DNA from: Chamaelirium japonicum
Taxonomy: Eukaryota > Streptophyta > Magnoliopsida > Liliales > Melanthiaceae
Direction: 5' to 3'
Length of the DNA stretch: 64,000 nucleotides
Assembly (NCBI GenBank): GCA_947650365.1
Contig: CANTAL010000027.1
Coordinates: forward strand, 1,364,001 to 1,428,000
The notes under the pieces were generated by a model. It was given only the letters and a program-made list of their open reading frames with translations, made no database searches and had not been told where the DNA came from. Of this stretch, positions 14,601-28,800 are shown piece after piece. Position 1 is the stretch's first letter. Each line of letters opens with the position of its first letter. The position numbers were made by a program, and so were the translations under genes.

Positions 14601-17518
14601 CGAATGTATCCATTCTAATTCATTCGTACGATCCATTCCAATTCATTCGCACGATCCAATCTAATTCATTCGCACGATCCATTCTAATTAATTCGTACGA
14701 TCCATTCTATTTCATTCGTACGATCTATTCTTACTCATTCGTATGATCCATTCTAATTCATTTGCACGAATGTATCCATTCTAATTCATTCATACGATCC
14801 ATTCTAATTCATTCGCACGATCTATTCTAATTCATTCATACGATCCATTCTAATTCCTTCGTACGATCCATTCTAATTCATTCGCACGATCCATTCTAAT
14901 TCATTCATACGATCCATTCTAATTCATTCATACAATCCATTCTAATTCTTTCGCACGAATTTATCCATTCTAATTCATTCGTACGATCCACCCTAATTTC
15001 TTCGTATGATCCATTCTAATTCATTCGCATGAATGTATCCATTCTAATTTATTTGTAAGATCCTTTCGAATTCTTTTATACGATCCATTCTAATTCATTC
15101 ATACGATCTATTCTAATTCATTAACACGAATGTATCCATTCTAATTCATTCGTACGATCTATTCTAATTCATTCTCACAATCTATTCTAATTCATTCATA
15201 CGATCCATTCTAATTCATTCGCACGATCCATTCTAATTCATTTGTACGATCTATTCTAATTCATTCATACAATCCATTCTAATTCTTTTGTACGAATGTA
15301 TCCATTCTAATTCATTCGTATGATCCATTCTAATTCCTTGATACGATCCATTCTAATTCCTTCGTATGATCCATTCTAATTCCTTCGTTCGACCCATTCT
15401 AATTCATTCTCATGAATGTATCCATTCTAATTCATACATACAATCCATTCTAATTCATTCATATGATCCAGTCTAATTCATTCATACGATCCATGCTAAT
15501 TCATTCGCACGAATATATCCATTCTAATTCATTATAATTCCTTTGTACGATCCATTCGTACGATCCATTCTAATTCCATCGCACGAATGTATCCATTCTA
15601 ATTCATTCGTACGATTCATTCTAATTCATTCGCACAATCTATTCTGATTCATTCGTACGATCCATTCTAATTCATTAGCACGATCGATTCTAATTCATTC
15701 GTACGATCCATTCGAATTCATTCATACGATCTATTCTAATTCATTCATAGGATCCATTCTAATTCATTCGCACGAATGTATCTATTCTAATTCATTCGTA
15801 TGATCCATTCTAATTCATTCGCACAATCTATTCTAATTTATTCTTACGATCTATTCTAATTCATTTGCACGATCCATTCTAATTCATTTGCACGATCCAT
15901 TCTATTTCATTCATACAATCCATTCTAATTCTTTTGCACTAATATATCCATTCAAATTCCTTCGTACGATCTATTCTAATTCCTTCGTACGATCCATTCT
16001 AATTCATTCGTACGATCCATTCTATTTCATTCGTACGATCCATTCTTACTCATTCTTACGATCCATTCTAATTCATTCGCATGAATGTATCCATTCTAAT
16101 TCATTCGTACGATCCATTCTAATTCATTCGCACGATCTATTCTAATTCATTCATACGATCCATTATAACTCATTCGTACGATCCATTCTAATTCATTCGC
16201 ATGATCTATTCTAATTCATTCATACGATCCATTCTAATTCTTTCATACAATCCATTCTAATTCTTTCGCACGAATGTATCCATTCTAATTCATTCGTACG
16301 ATCCACCCTAATTCCTTTGTATGGTCCATTCTAATTTATTTGCATGAATGTATCTATTATAATTCATTCGTACGATCCATTCGAATTCATTCAGACGATC
16401 CATTCTAATTCATTCATACGATCCATTCTAAGTCATTCGCACGAATATATCCATTCTAATTCATTCGTACGATCCATTCTAATTTATTCGCACAATCTAT
16501 TCTAATTCATTCGTACAATCCATTCTAATTCATTCGCATGATCCAATCTAATTCATTTGTACGATCCATTCTAATTTATTCATACAATCCATTCTATTTC
16601 TTTTGCATGAATGAATCCATTCTAATTCATTCATACGATCCATTCTAATTCCTTCATACGATCCATTCTAATTCCTTCGTATGACCTATTCTAATTCCTT
16701 CGTTCGATCCATTCTAATTCATTCCCATGAATGTATCCATTCTAATTCATACGTACGACCCATTCTAATTCATTCATATGATCCAATCTAATTCATTCAT
16801 ACGCCCATTCTAATTCATTCATACGGTCCAATCTAATTCATTCATACGATCCATTCTAATTCATTCGCACGAATGTATCCATTCTAATTCATTCTAATTC
16901 ATTCTAATTCCTTCGTACGATCCATTCGTACGATACATTCTAATTCCTTCGCACGAATGTATCCATTCTAATTCTTTCGTACGATCCATTCTAATTCATT
17001 CGCATAATATATTCTAATTCATTCGTACGATCCATTCTAATTCATTAGCACGATCCATTCTAATTAATTCGTATGAACCATTCTATTTCATTCGTACGAT
17101 CCATTCTTACTCATTCGTACGATCCATTCTAATTCATTCGCACGAATGTATCCATTCTAATTCATTCGTACGATCCATTCTAATTCATTCGCACGATCCA
17201 TTCTAATTCATTCATACGTTCCATTCTAATTCATATGTATGATCCATTCTAATTCATTTGCACGATCCATTCTAATTCATTCATATGATCCATTCTAATT
17301 CATTTATATGATCCATTCTAATTCATTCGCACGAATGTATCCATTATAATTCATTCGTACAATCCATTCTAATTCATTCGCACAATCTATTCTAATTCAT
17401 TCGTACGATCCATTCTAATTCATTAGCACGATCCATTATAATTAATTCGTACAATCCATTCTATTTCATTGGTACGATCCATTCTTACTCATTCGTACGG
17501 TCCATTCTAATTCATTCG
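11660..17518 (+). repeat. HOR group B1 (5.86-kb unit)
   Basis: Starts at a GCAGGAATG variant (11661) that recurs at 17519, an offset of 5,858. The truncated CTTACGATCC monomer at 12634 matches 18490 (5,856), and the CCTTGATACG variant near 15,338 matches 21,158 (about 5,820). After about 15,700 it departs from A2 and doubles back to sequence like 13,570-13,870. It carries small deletions shared with B3, such as CGCTGATCC near 14,275 and CCATAAAATCC near 14,500. Confidence 0.83.
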
Positions 17519-20500
17519 CAGGAATGTATCCATTCTAATTCATTCGTACGTTCCATTCTAATTCATTTGCACGATCCATTCTAATTCATTCATACGATCC
17601 ATTCTAATTCATTCGTACGATCCATTCTAATTCATTCCTACGATCTATTCTTACTCATTCGTACGATCCATTCTAATTCATTCGCACGAATGTATCCATT
17701 CTAATTCATTCGTACGATCCATTCTAATTCATTTGCACGATCCATTCTAATTCATGCATAAGATCCATTCTAATTCATTCGCACGATCCATTCTAATTCA
17801 TTCATACAATCCATTCTAATTCTTTCGCACGAATGTATCCATTCTAATTCATTCGTGCGATCTACCCTAATTCCTTCGTATGATCTATTCTAAATCATTC
17901 GCACGAATGTATCTATTCTAATTCATTCGTACGATCCATTCGAATTCATTCATACGATCCATTCTAATTTATTCATATGATCCATTCTAATTCATTCGCA
18001 CGAATGTATCCACTCTAATTCATTCGTACGATCCATTCTAATTCATTCGCACAATCGATTCTAATTCATTCGTACGATCCATTCTTATTCATTCGCACGA
18101 TCCATTCTAATTCATTTGTACGATCCATTCTAATTCATTCATATAATCTATTCTAATTCTTTTGCACGAATGTATCCATTCTAATTCATTCATACGATCC
18201 ATTCTAATTCCTTCGTACGATCCATTCTAATTCATTCCCATGAATATATCCATTCTAATTCATACGTATGATCCATTCTAATTCAATCATACGATCCAAT
18301 CTAATTCATTCATACGATCTATTCCAATTCATTCGCACGAATGCATCCATTCTAATTCATCGTACGATCCATTCTAATTCATTCACACAATCTATTCTAA
18401 TTCATTCGTACGATCCATTCTAATTTATTAGCACGATCCATTCTAATTGATTCGTACGATCCATTCTATTTCATTTGTACGATCCATTCTTACGATCCAT
18501 TCTATTTCATTCGTACGATCCATTCTTACTTATTCGTACGATCCATTCTAATTCATTCGCACAAATGTATCCATTCTAATTCGTTCATACGTTCCATTCT
18601 AATTCATTCGCACGATCCATTCTAATTCATTCGTACGATCCATTCTAATTCATTCGTATGATCCATTCTAATTCATTCATACGATCCATTCTAATTCATT
18701 CATACGATCCATTCTAATTCATTCGCACGAATGTATCCATTCTAATTCATTTGTACGATCCATTCTAATACATTCGCACAATCTATTCTAATTCATTCGT
18801 ACGATCCATTCTATCTCATTCGTACGAACCATTCTTACTCATTCGTACGATCCATTCTAATTCATTCGCACGAATGTATCCATTCTAATTCATTCATACG
18901 ATCCATTCTAATTCATTTGCACGATCCATTCTAATTCATTCATACGATCCATTCTAATTCATTCGTACGATCCATTCTAATTCATTCACACAATCTATTC
19001 TAATTCATTCGTACGATCCATTCTAATTCATTAGCACGATCCATTCTAATTCATTCGTACGGTCCATTCTATTTCATTCGTACGATCCATTCTTACTCAT
19101 TCGTACGATCCATTCTAATTCATTCGCACGAATGTATCTATTCTAATTCATTCGAATGATCCATTCTAATTCATTCGCACGATCCATTCCAATTCATTCA
19201 TACGATCCATTCTAATTCATTCGTACGATCCATTCTAATTTATTCGCACGATCCATTCTAATTCATTCATACGATCCATTCTAATTCATTCATACAATCC
19301 ATTCCAATTCTTTCGCACGAATGTATCCATTCTAATTCATTTGTGTGCTCCACCCTAATTCCTTCGTATGATCCATTCCAATTCATTCACACGAACATAT
19401 CCATTCTAATTCATTCGTACGATCCATTCGAATTCATTCATACGATCTATTCTAATTCATTCATACGATCCATTCTAATTCATTCGCACGAATGTATCTA
19501 TTCTAATTCATTCGTATGATCCATTCTAATTCATTCGCACAATCTATTCTAATTCATTCGTACGATCTATTCTAATTCATTTGCACGATCCATTCTAATT
19601 CATTCATACAATCCATTCTAATTCTTTTGCACTAATGTATCCATTCTAATTCCTTCGTACGATCTATTCTAATTCCTTCGTACGATCCATTCTAATTCCT
19701 TCGTACGATCCATTCTATTTCATTCGTATGATCCATTCTAATTCCTTCGTACGATCCATTCTAATTTATTCCCATGAATGTATCCATTCTAATTCATACG
19801 TACGATCCATTCTAATTCATTCATACGATCCAATCTAATTCATTCATACGATCCATTCTAATTCATTCGCACGAATGTATCCATTCTAATTCATTCGTAC
19901 GATCTATTCTAATTCATTCGCACAATCTATTCTAATTCATTCGTACGATCCATTCTAATTCATTAGCACGGTCCATTCTAATTCATTCGTACGATCCATT
20001 CTATTTCATTCGTACGATCCATTCTTACTCATTCGTACGATCCATTCTAATTCATTCGCATGAATGTACCCATTCTAATTCATTCATACGATCCATTCTA
20101 ATTCATTCGCACGATCCATTCTAATTCATTCGTACGATCCATTCTAATTCATTCGTATGATCCATTCTAATTCATTCGTATGATCCATTCTAATTCATTC
20201 GCATGATCCATTCTAATTTATTCATCCGATCCATTATAATTCATTCATACAATCCATTCTAATTCTTTCGCTCGAATGTATCCATTCTAATTCATTCGTA
20301 TGATCCACCCTAATTCCTTCATATGATCCATTCTAATTCATTCGCATGAATGTATCCATTCTAATTCATTCGTACGATCCATTCGAATTCATTCATACGA
20401 TCCATTCTAATTTATTCATACGATCCATTCTAAATCATTCGTACGAATGTATCCATTCTAATTTATTCGTACGAATGTATCCATTCTAATTCATTCGTAC

Positions 20501-23500
20501 GATCCATTCTAATTCATTCGCACGATCCAATCTAATTCATTTGCACGATCCATTCTAATTCATTCGTACGATCCATTCTATTTCCTTCGTACGATCTATT
20601 CTTACTCATTCGTACGATCCATTCTAATTCATTCGCACGATCTATTCTATTTCATTCATACGATCCATTCTAATTCATTCGTACGATCCATTCTAATTCA
20701 TTCGCACGATCCATTCTAATTCATTCATACGATCCATTCTAATTCATTCATACAATCCATTCTAATTCTTTCGCACGAATTTATCTATTCTAATTCATTC
20801 GTACGATCCACCCTAATTCCTTCGTATGATCCATTCTAATTCATTCGCATGAATGTATCCATTCTAATTCATTCGTAAGATCCATTCGAATTCTTTCATA
20901 CGATCCATTCTAATACATTCATACGATCTATTCTAATTCATTCACACGAATGTATCCATTCTAATTCATTCGTACGATCTATTCTAATTCATTCACACAA
21001 TCTATTCTAATTCATTCATACGATCCATTCTAATTCATTCACACGATCCATTCTAATTCATTTGTACGATCCATTCTAATTCATTCATACAATCCATTCT
21101 AATTCTTTTGTACGAATGTATCCATATTAATTCATTTGTACAATCCATTCTAATTCCTTGATACGATCCATTCTAATTCCTTCGTATGATCCATTCTAAT
21201 TCCTTCGTTCGACCCATTCTAATTCATTCTCATGAATGTATCCATTCTAATTCATACATACAATCCATTCTAATTCATTCATACGATCAAATCTAATTCA
21301 TTCATACGATCCATTCTAATTCATTCGCACGAATGTATCCATTCTAATTCATTATAATTCATTCGTACGATCCATTCGTACGATCCATTCTAATTCCATC
21401 GCACGAATGTATCCATTCGAATTCATTCGTACGATTCATTCTAATTCATTCGCACAATCTATTCTAATTCATTCGTACGATCCATTCTAATTCATTTGCA
21501 CAATCTATTCTATTTCATTCGTACGGTCCATTCTTACTCATTCGTACAATCCATTCTAATTCATTCGCACGAATGTATCCATTCTAATTCATTCCTACGA
21601 TCCATTGTAATTCATTCGCACGATCCATTCTAATTCATTCATACGATCTAATCTAATTCATTCGTACGATCCATTCTAATTCATTCGCATGATCCATTCT
21701 AATTAATTCATATGATCCATTCTAATTCATTCATACAATCCATTCTAATTTATTCGCACGAATGTATCTATTATAATTCATTCGTACAATCCATTCTAAT
21801 TCATTCACACAATCTATTCTAATTCATTCGTACGATCCATTCTAAATCATTAGCATGATCCATTCTAATTCATTCGTATGATTCATTCTATTTCTTTGGT
21901 ACGATCCATTCTTACTCATTCGTACAATCCATTCTAATTCATTCGCACGAATGTATCCATTCTAATTCATTCGCACGATCCATTCTAATTCATTTGCACG
22001 ATCCATTCTAATTCATTCATACGATCCATTCTATTTCATTCGTACAATCCATTCTAATTCATTCGCACAATCTACTCTAATTCATTCGTACGATCCATTC
22101 TAATTCATTAGTACGATCCATTCTAATTAATTCGTACGATCCATTCTATTTCATTCGTACGATCGATTCTTACTCATTCGTATGATCTAATCTAGTTTAT
22201 TCGCACGAATGTATCCATTCTAATTCATTCGTACGATCCATTCTAATTCATTCGCACGATACATTCTAATTCATTCATACGATCCATTCTAATTCATTCG
22301 CACGATCCATTCTAATTCATTCATACGATCCATTCTAATTTATTCAGACAATCCTTTCTAATTCTTTCGCACGAATGTATCCATTCTAATTCATTCGTAC
22401 GATCCACCCTAATTCCTTCGTATGATCGATTCTAATTCATTCGCACGAATGTATCCATTCTAATTCATTCATACAATCCATTCGAATTAATTCAGACGAT
22501 CCATTCTAATTCATTCATACGATCCATTCTAATTCATTCGGAAGAATGTATCCATTCTAATTCATTCGTATGATCCATTCTAATTCATTCGCACAATCTA
22601 TTCTAATTCATTCGAACGATCCATTCTAATTCATTCGCACGATCCATTCTAATTCATTTGCACGATCCATTCTAATTCATTCATACAATGCATTCTAATT
22701 CTTTTGCACGAATGTATCCATTCTAATTTCTTCGTACGATCCATTCTAATTCCTTTGTACGATCCATTCTAATTCCTTCGTACAATCCATTCTATTTCAT
22801 TCGTATGATCCATTCTAATTCATTCGTACGATCCATTCTAATTCATTCCCATGAATTTATCCATTCTAATTTACACGTACGATCCATTCTATTTCATTCA
22901 TATGATCCAATCTAATTTATTCATACGATCCATTCTAATTCATTCGCACGAATGTATCCATTCTAATTCATTCGTACGATCCATTCTAATTCATTCGCAC
23001 AATCTATTCCAATTCATTCGTACGTTCTATTCTAATTCATTAGCACGATCCATTCTAATTCATTCATACGATCCATTCTATTTCATTCGTACGATCCATT
23101 CTTACTCGTTCGTATGATCCATTCTAATTCATTCACATGGATGTATCCATTCTAATTTATTCTTATGATCCATTCTAATTCTTTCGCACGATCCATTCTA
23201 ATTCATTCATACGATCCATTCTAATTCATTCGTACGATCCATTCTAATTCATTCGCACAATCTATTCTAATTCATTCATACGATCCATTCTAATTCATTA
23301 GCACGATCCATTCTAATTCATTCGTGCAATCCATTCTATTTCATTCGTACGATCCATTCTTACTCATTCGTACGATCCATTTTACTTCATTCGCACGAAT
23401 GTATCCATTCTAATTCATTCGTACGATCTATTCTAATTCATTCGCATGATCCATTCTAATTCATTCATACGATCTATTCTAATTCATTCGTACGATCCAT

Positions 23501-24209
23501 TCTAATTCATTCGCACGATCCATTCTAATTCATTCAAACGATCCATTCTAATTCATTCGAACGAATGTATCCATTCTAATTCATTCGTACAATCTATTCT
23601 AATTCATTCTCACTCCATTCTTACTCATTCGTACGATCTATTCTACTTCATTCGCACGAATGTATCCATTCTAATTCATTCGTACGATCCATTCTAATTC
23701 ATTCGCACGATCCATTCTAATTCATTCATACGATCCATTCTAATTCATTCATACGATCCATTCTAATTCATTCGCACGAATGTATCCATTCTAATTCATT
23801 CGTACAATCTATTCTAATTCATTCGCACAATCTATTCTAATTCATTCGTACGATCTATTCTAATTCATTAGCACGATCCATTCTAATTCATTCGTACGAT
23901 CCATTCTATTTCATTGGTACGATCCATTCTTACTCATTCGTACGATCCATTCTAATTCATTCGTACGATCCATTCTAATTTATTCGCACGATCCATTCTA
24001 ATTTATTTATACGATCCATTCTAATTCATTCGTACGATCCATTCTAATTCATTCGCACGATCCATTCTAATTCATTCGTACGATTCATTCTTACTCATTC
24101 GTACGATCCATTCTAATTTATTCGCACGAATGTATCCATTCTAATTCATTCGTACGTTCCATTCTAATTCATTCGCACGATCCATTCTAATTCATTCGTA
24201 CGATCCATT
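17519..24209 (+). repeat. HOR group A2
   Basis: From 17,920 a copy of A1, and over its first 4 kb a sister of B1. It ends near 24,209, where C2 begins. CCACCCT markers lie at 19350, 20305, 20808 and 22404, plus a mutated CTACCCT at 17863. Compared with A1 it has lost about 240 bp near 24,084. Its first 5.5 kb was carried into A3 at offset 27,772, falling to 27,634. Confidence 0.83.
19350..20304 (+). repeat. Representative 955-bp higher-order repeat (40-mer)
   Basis: From one CCACCCT monomer to the next I counted 40 monomers: 33 of 23 bp and 7 of 28 bp, total 955 bp, matching the coordinate interval. Landmarks in order: CCTTCGTATG unit; 28-bp; GAATTC-bearing unit; two CATACG; 28-bp; CGCACAATC; TTTGCACG; CATACAATCC; CTTTTGCAC 28-bp; CCTTCG units around a CTATTTC unit; TTCCCATG 28-bp; CATACGTACG; CCAATC; 28-bp; CGCACAATC; ATTAGCACGG; CTATTTC; CTTACTC; 28-bp; a run of CATACG, CGCACG, CGTACG and CGTATG types; CATACAATCC; CTTTCGCTCG 28-bp; CCACCCT. 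Most other HORs in the window are this unit with blocks lost or doubled. Confidence 0.88.
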
Positions 24210-26945
24210 CTAATTCATTCATACGATCCATTCTAATTCATTCATACGATCCATTCTAATTCATTCGCACGAATGTATCCATTCTAATTTATTCGTATGA
24301 TCCATTCTAATACATTCGCACAATCTATTCTAATTCATTCGTACGATCCATTCTAATTCATTAACACGATCCATTCTAATTCATTCGTACGATCCATCCT
24401 ATTTCATTCGTACGATCCATTCTTACTCATTCGTACGATCCATTCTAATTCATTCACACGAATGTATCCATTCTAATTCATTCGTACGATCCATTCTAAT
24501 TAATTTGCACGATCCATTCTAATTCATTCATACAATCCATTTTAATTCATTCGTAAGATCCATTCTAATTCATTCACACAATCTATTCTAAATCATTCGA
24601 ACGATCCATTCTAATTCATTAGCACGATCCATTCAAATTCATTCGTACGATCCATTCTATTTCATTCATACGATCCATTCTTACTTATTCGTATGATCCA
24701 TTCTAATTCATTCGCACGATCCATTCTAATTCATTCGTACGATCCATTCTAATTCATTTGTACGATCTATTCTAATTCATTCGTACGATCCATTCTAATT
24801 CATTCGCACGAATGTATGCATTCTAATTCATTCGTACGATCCACCCTAATTCCTTCGTATGATCCATTCTAATACATTCACACGAATGTATCCATTCTAA
24901 TTCATTCGTAGGATCCATTCAAATTCATTCATACGATCTATTCTAATTCATTCATACGATCCATTCTAATTCATTCGCACGAATGTATCCATTCTAATTC
25001 ATTCGCATGATCCCTTCTAATTCATTCGCATAATCTATTCTAATTCATTCGTACGATCCATTCTAATTCATTCGCACGATCCATTCTAATTCATTTGCAC
25101 GATCTATTCTAATTCATTCATACAATTCATTCTAATTCTTTTGTACGAATGTATCCATTCTAATTCCTTCGTACGATCCATTCTAATTCCTTCATACGAT
25201 CCATTCTATTTTATTCGTATAATCCATTCTAATTCCTTCGTACGATCCATTCTAATTCATTCCCATGAATTTATCCATTCTAATTCATACGTACGATCCA
25301 TTCTAATTCATTCATATGATCCAATCTAATTCATTCATGCGATCCATTCTAATTCATTCGCACGAATGTATCCATTCTAATTCATTCGTACGATCCATTC
25401 TAATTCATTCGCACTATCTTTGCTAATTCATTCGTACGATCCATTCAAATTTATTAGCACGATCCATTCTAATTCATTCGTACGATCTATTCTATTTCAT
25501 TCGTACGATCCATTCTTACTCATTCATACGATCCATTCTAATTCATTCGCACGAATGTATCCATTCTAATTCATTCGTACGATCTATTCTAATTCATTCG
25601 CACGATCCATTCTAATTCATTCATACGATCCATTCTAATTCATTCGTACGATCCATTCTAATTCATTCGCACAATCTATTCTAATTAATTTGTACGATCC
25701 ATTCTAATTCGTTAGCACGATTCATTCTAATTCATTCGTACGATCCATTCTATTTCATTCGTACGATCCATTCTTACTCATTCGTAAGATCCATTCTAAT
25801 TCATTCGCACGAATGTATCCATTCTAATTCATTCGTATGATCCATTCTAATTCATTTGCACGATCTATTCTAATTCATTCATACGATCCATTCTAATTCA
25901 TTTGTACGATCCATTCTAATTCATTCGCACGATCCATTATAATTCATTAATATGATCCATTCTAATTCATTCATACAATTCATTCTAATTCTTTCGCACG
26001 AATATTTCCATTCTAATTCATTCGTACGATCCACCCTAATTCCTTCGTATGATCCATTCTAATTCATTCGAACGAATGTATCCATTCTAATTCATTCGTA
26101 CGATCCATTCAAATTCATTCATACAATCCATTCTAATTCATTCATACGATCCATTCTAATTCATTTGCACGAATGTATCCATTCTAATTCATTCATACGA
26201 TCCATTCTAATTCATTCGCACAATCTATTCTAATTAATTCGTATGATCCATTCTAATTCATTCGCATGATCCATTCTAATTCATTTGCACAATCCATTCT
26301 AATTCATTTATACAATCCATTCTAATTCTTTTGCACAAATGTATCCATTCTAATTCATTCGTTCGATCCATTATAATTCCTTCGTATGATCCATTATAAT
26401 TCTATCGTACGATCCATTCTAATTCCTTCGTACGATCCATTCTATTTCATTCGTATGATCCATTCTAATTCCTTTGTACGATTCATTCTAATTCATTCCT
26501 ATGAATGTATCCATTCCAATTCATACATACGATCCATTCTAATTCATTCATACGATCCAATCTAATTCATTCATAAGATCCATTCTAATTCATTCGCACG
26601 AATGTATCCATTCTAATTTATTCGTACGATCCATTCTAATTCATTCGCACTATCTATTCTAATTCATTCGCACGATCCATTCTAATTCATTCATATGATC
26701 CATTCTAATTCATTCGTAAGATCCATTCTAATTCATTCGCACGATCCATTCTAATTCATTCATACGATCCATTCTAATTAATTCATACGATCCATTCTAA
26801 TTCATTCACACGAATGTATCCATTCTAATTCATTCGTACGATCCATTCTAATTCATTCGCACAATCTATTCTAATTCATTCGTACGATCCATTCTAGTTC
26901 ATTAGCACGATCTATTCTAATTCATTCGTACGATCCATTCTATTT

Positions 26946-26962
26946 CAACCGTACGAACCAAC
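26946..26962 (+). repeat. Diverged monomer marker, copy 2
   Basis: Identical core, 17,670 bp after copy 1, in group C2. Confidence 0.9.
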
Positions 26963-28569
26963 TTTACTCATTCGTACGATCCATTCTAATTCATTCGCAT
27001 GAATGTATCTATTCTAATTCATTCGTACGATCCATTCTAATTCATTCGCACGATCCATTCTAATTCATTCATACGATCCATTCTAATTCATTCGTATGAT
27101 CCATTCTAATTCATTCGCACAATCTATTCTAATTTATTCATACGATCCATTCTAGTTCATTAGCACGATCCATTCTAATTCATTCGTACGATCCATTCTA
27201 TTTCATTCGTACGATCCATTCTTACTCATTCGTACGATCCATTCTAATTCATTCGCACGAATGTATCCATTCTAATTCATTCGTACGATCCATTCTAATT
27301 CATTCGCACGATCTATTCTAATTCATTCATACGATCCATTCTAATTCATTCGTACGATCCATTCTAATTTATTCGCACGATCCATTCTAATTCATTCATA
27401 CGATCCATTCTAATTCATTCATACAATCCATTCTAATTCTTTCGCACGAATATACCCATTCTAATTCATTCGTACGATCCACCCTAATTCCTTCGTATGA
27501 TCCATTCTAATTCATTCGCACAAATGTATCCATTCTAATTCATTCGTACGATCCATTAGAATTCATTCATACGATCTATTCTAATTCATTCATACGATCC
27601 ATTCTAATTCATTCGCACGAATGTATCCATTCTAATTCATTCGTACGATCAATTCTAATTTATTCGCACAATCGATTCTAATTCATTCGTATGATCCATT
27701 CTAATTCATTCGCACAATCCATTCTAATTCATTTGTATGATCCATTCTAATTCATTCATACAATACGTTCTAATTCTTTTATACGAATGTATCCATTCTA
27801 ATTCATACGTACGATCCATTCTAATTGATTCATACGATCCAATCTAATTCATTCATACGATCTATTCTAATTCATTCGCACGAATGTATCCTTTCTAATT
27901 CATTCGTACGATCCATTCTAATTTATTCGCACAATCTATTCTAATTCATTCGTACGATCCATTCTAATTCATTTGCACGATCCATTTTAATTCATTTGCA
28001 CGGTCCATTCTAATTCATTCATACAATCCATTCTAATTCTTTTATACGAATGTATCTATTCTAATTCATTCGAACGATCCATTCTAATTCCTTCGTACAA
28101 TCCATTCTAATTCTTTCATACGATCCATTCTAATTTCTTCGTACGATCCATTCTAATTCATTCCCATGAATATATCCATTCTAATTCATACGTACGATCC
28201 ATTCTAATTCATTCATACGATCCAATCTAATTCATTCATACAATCCATTCTAATTCATTCGCACGAATGTATCCATTCTAATTCATTCGTACAATCCATT
28301 CTAATTCATTCGCACAATCTACTCTAATTCATTCGTACGATCCATTCTAATTCATTAGCACGATCAATTCTAATTCATTCGTACGATCCATTCTATTTTA
28401 TTGGTACGATCTATTCTTACTCATTCGTACGATCCATTCTAATTCATTCGCACGAATGTATTAATTCTAATTCATTCGTACGATCCATTCTAATTCATTT
28501 GCACGATCCATTCTAATTCATTTATACGATCCATTCTAATTCATTCGTACGATCCATTCTAATTCATTC

Positions 28570-28800
28570 GCATGATCCATTCTAATTCATTCATACGATC
28601 CATTCTAATTCATTCGTATGATCCATTCTAATTCATTCGCACAATCTATTCTAATTTATTCATACGATCCATTCTAGTTCATTAGCACGATCCATTCTAA
28701 TTCATTCGTACGATCCATTCTATTTCATTCGTACGATCCATTCTTACTCATTCGTACGATCCATTCTAATTCATTCGCACGAATGTATCCATTCTAATTC
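28570..28800 (+). repeat. Transposed HOR patch in C2
   Basis: From 28,593 the sequence repeats that at 27,071 (offset 1,522), including the linked variants AATTTATTCATACG and CTAGTTCATTAGCACG. C1 and C4 carry different monomers here, and the swap costs about 100 bp relative to C1. It looks like a local conversion or unequal exchange between neighbouring HORs. Confidence 0.72.

Noticed and set aside
15888..16145. 85-codon open frame on the + strand (paralogue at 43748-43951 is shorter because the first ATG differs)
   Set aside because: Satellite read-through. The start codon is not conserved between the copies, which argues against a gene.
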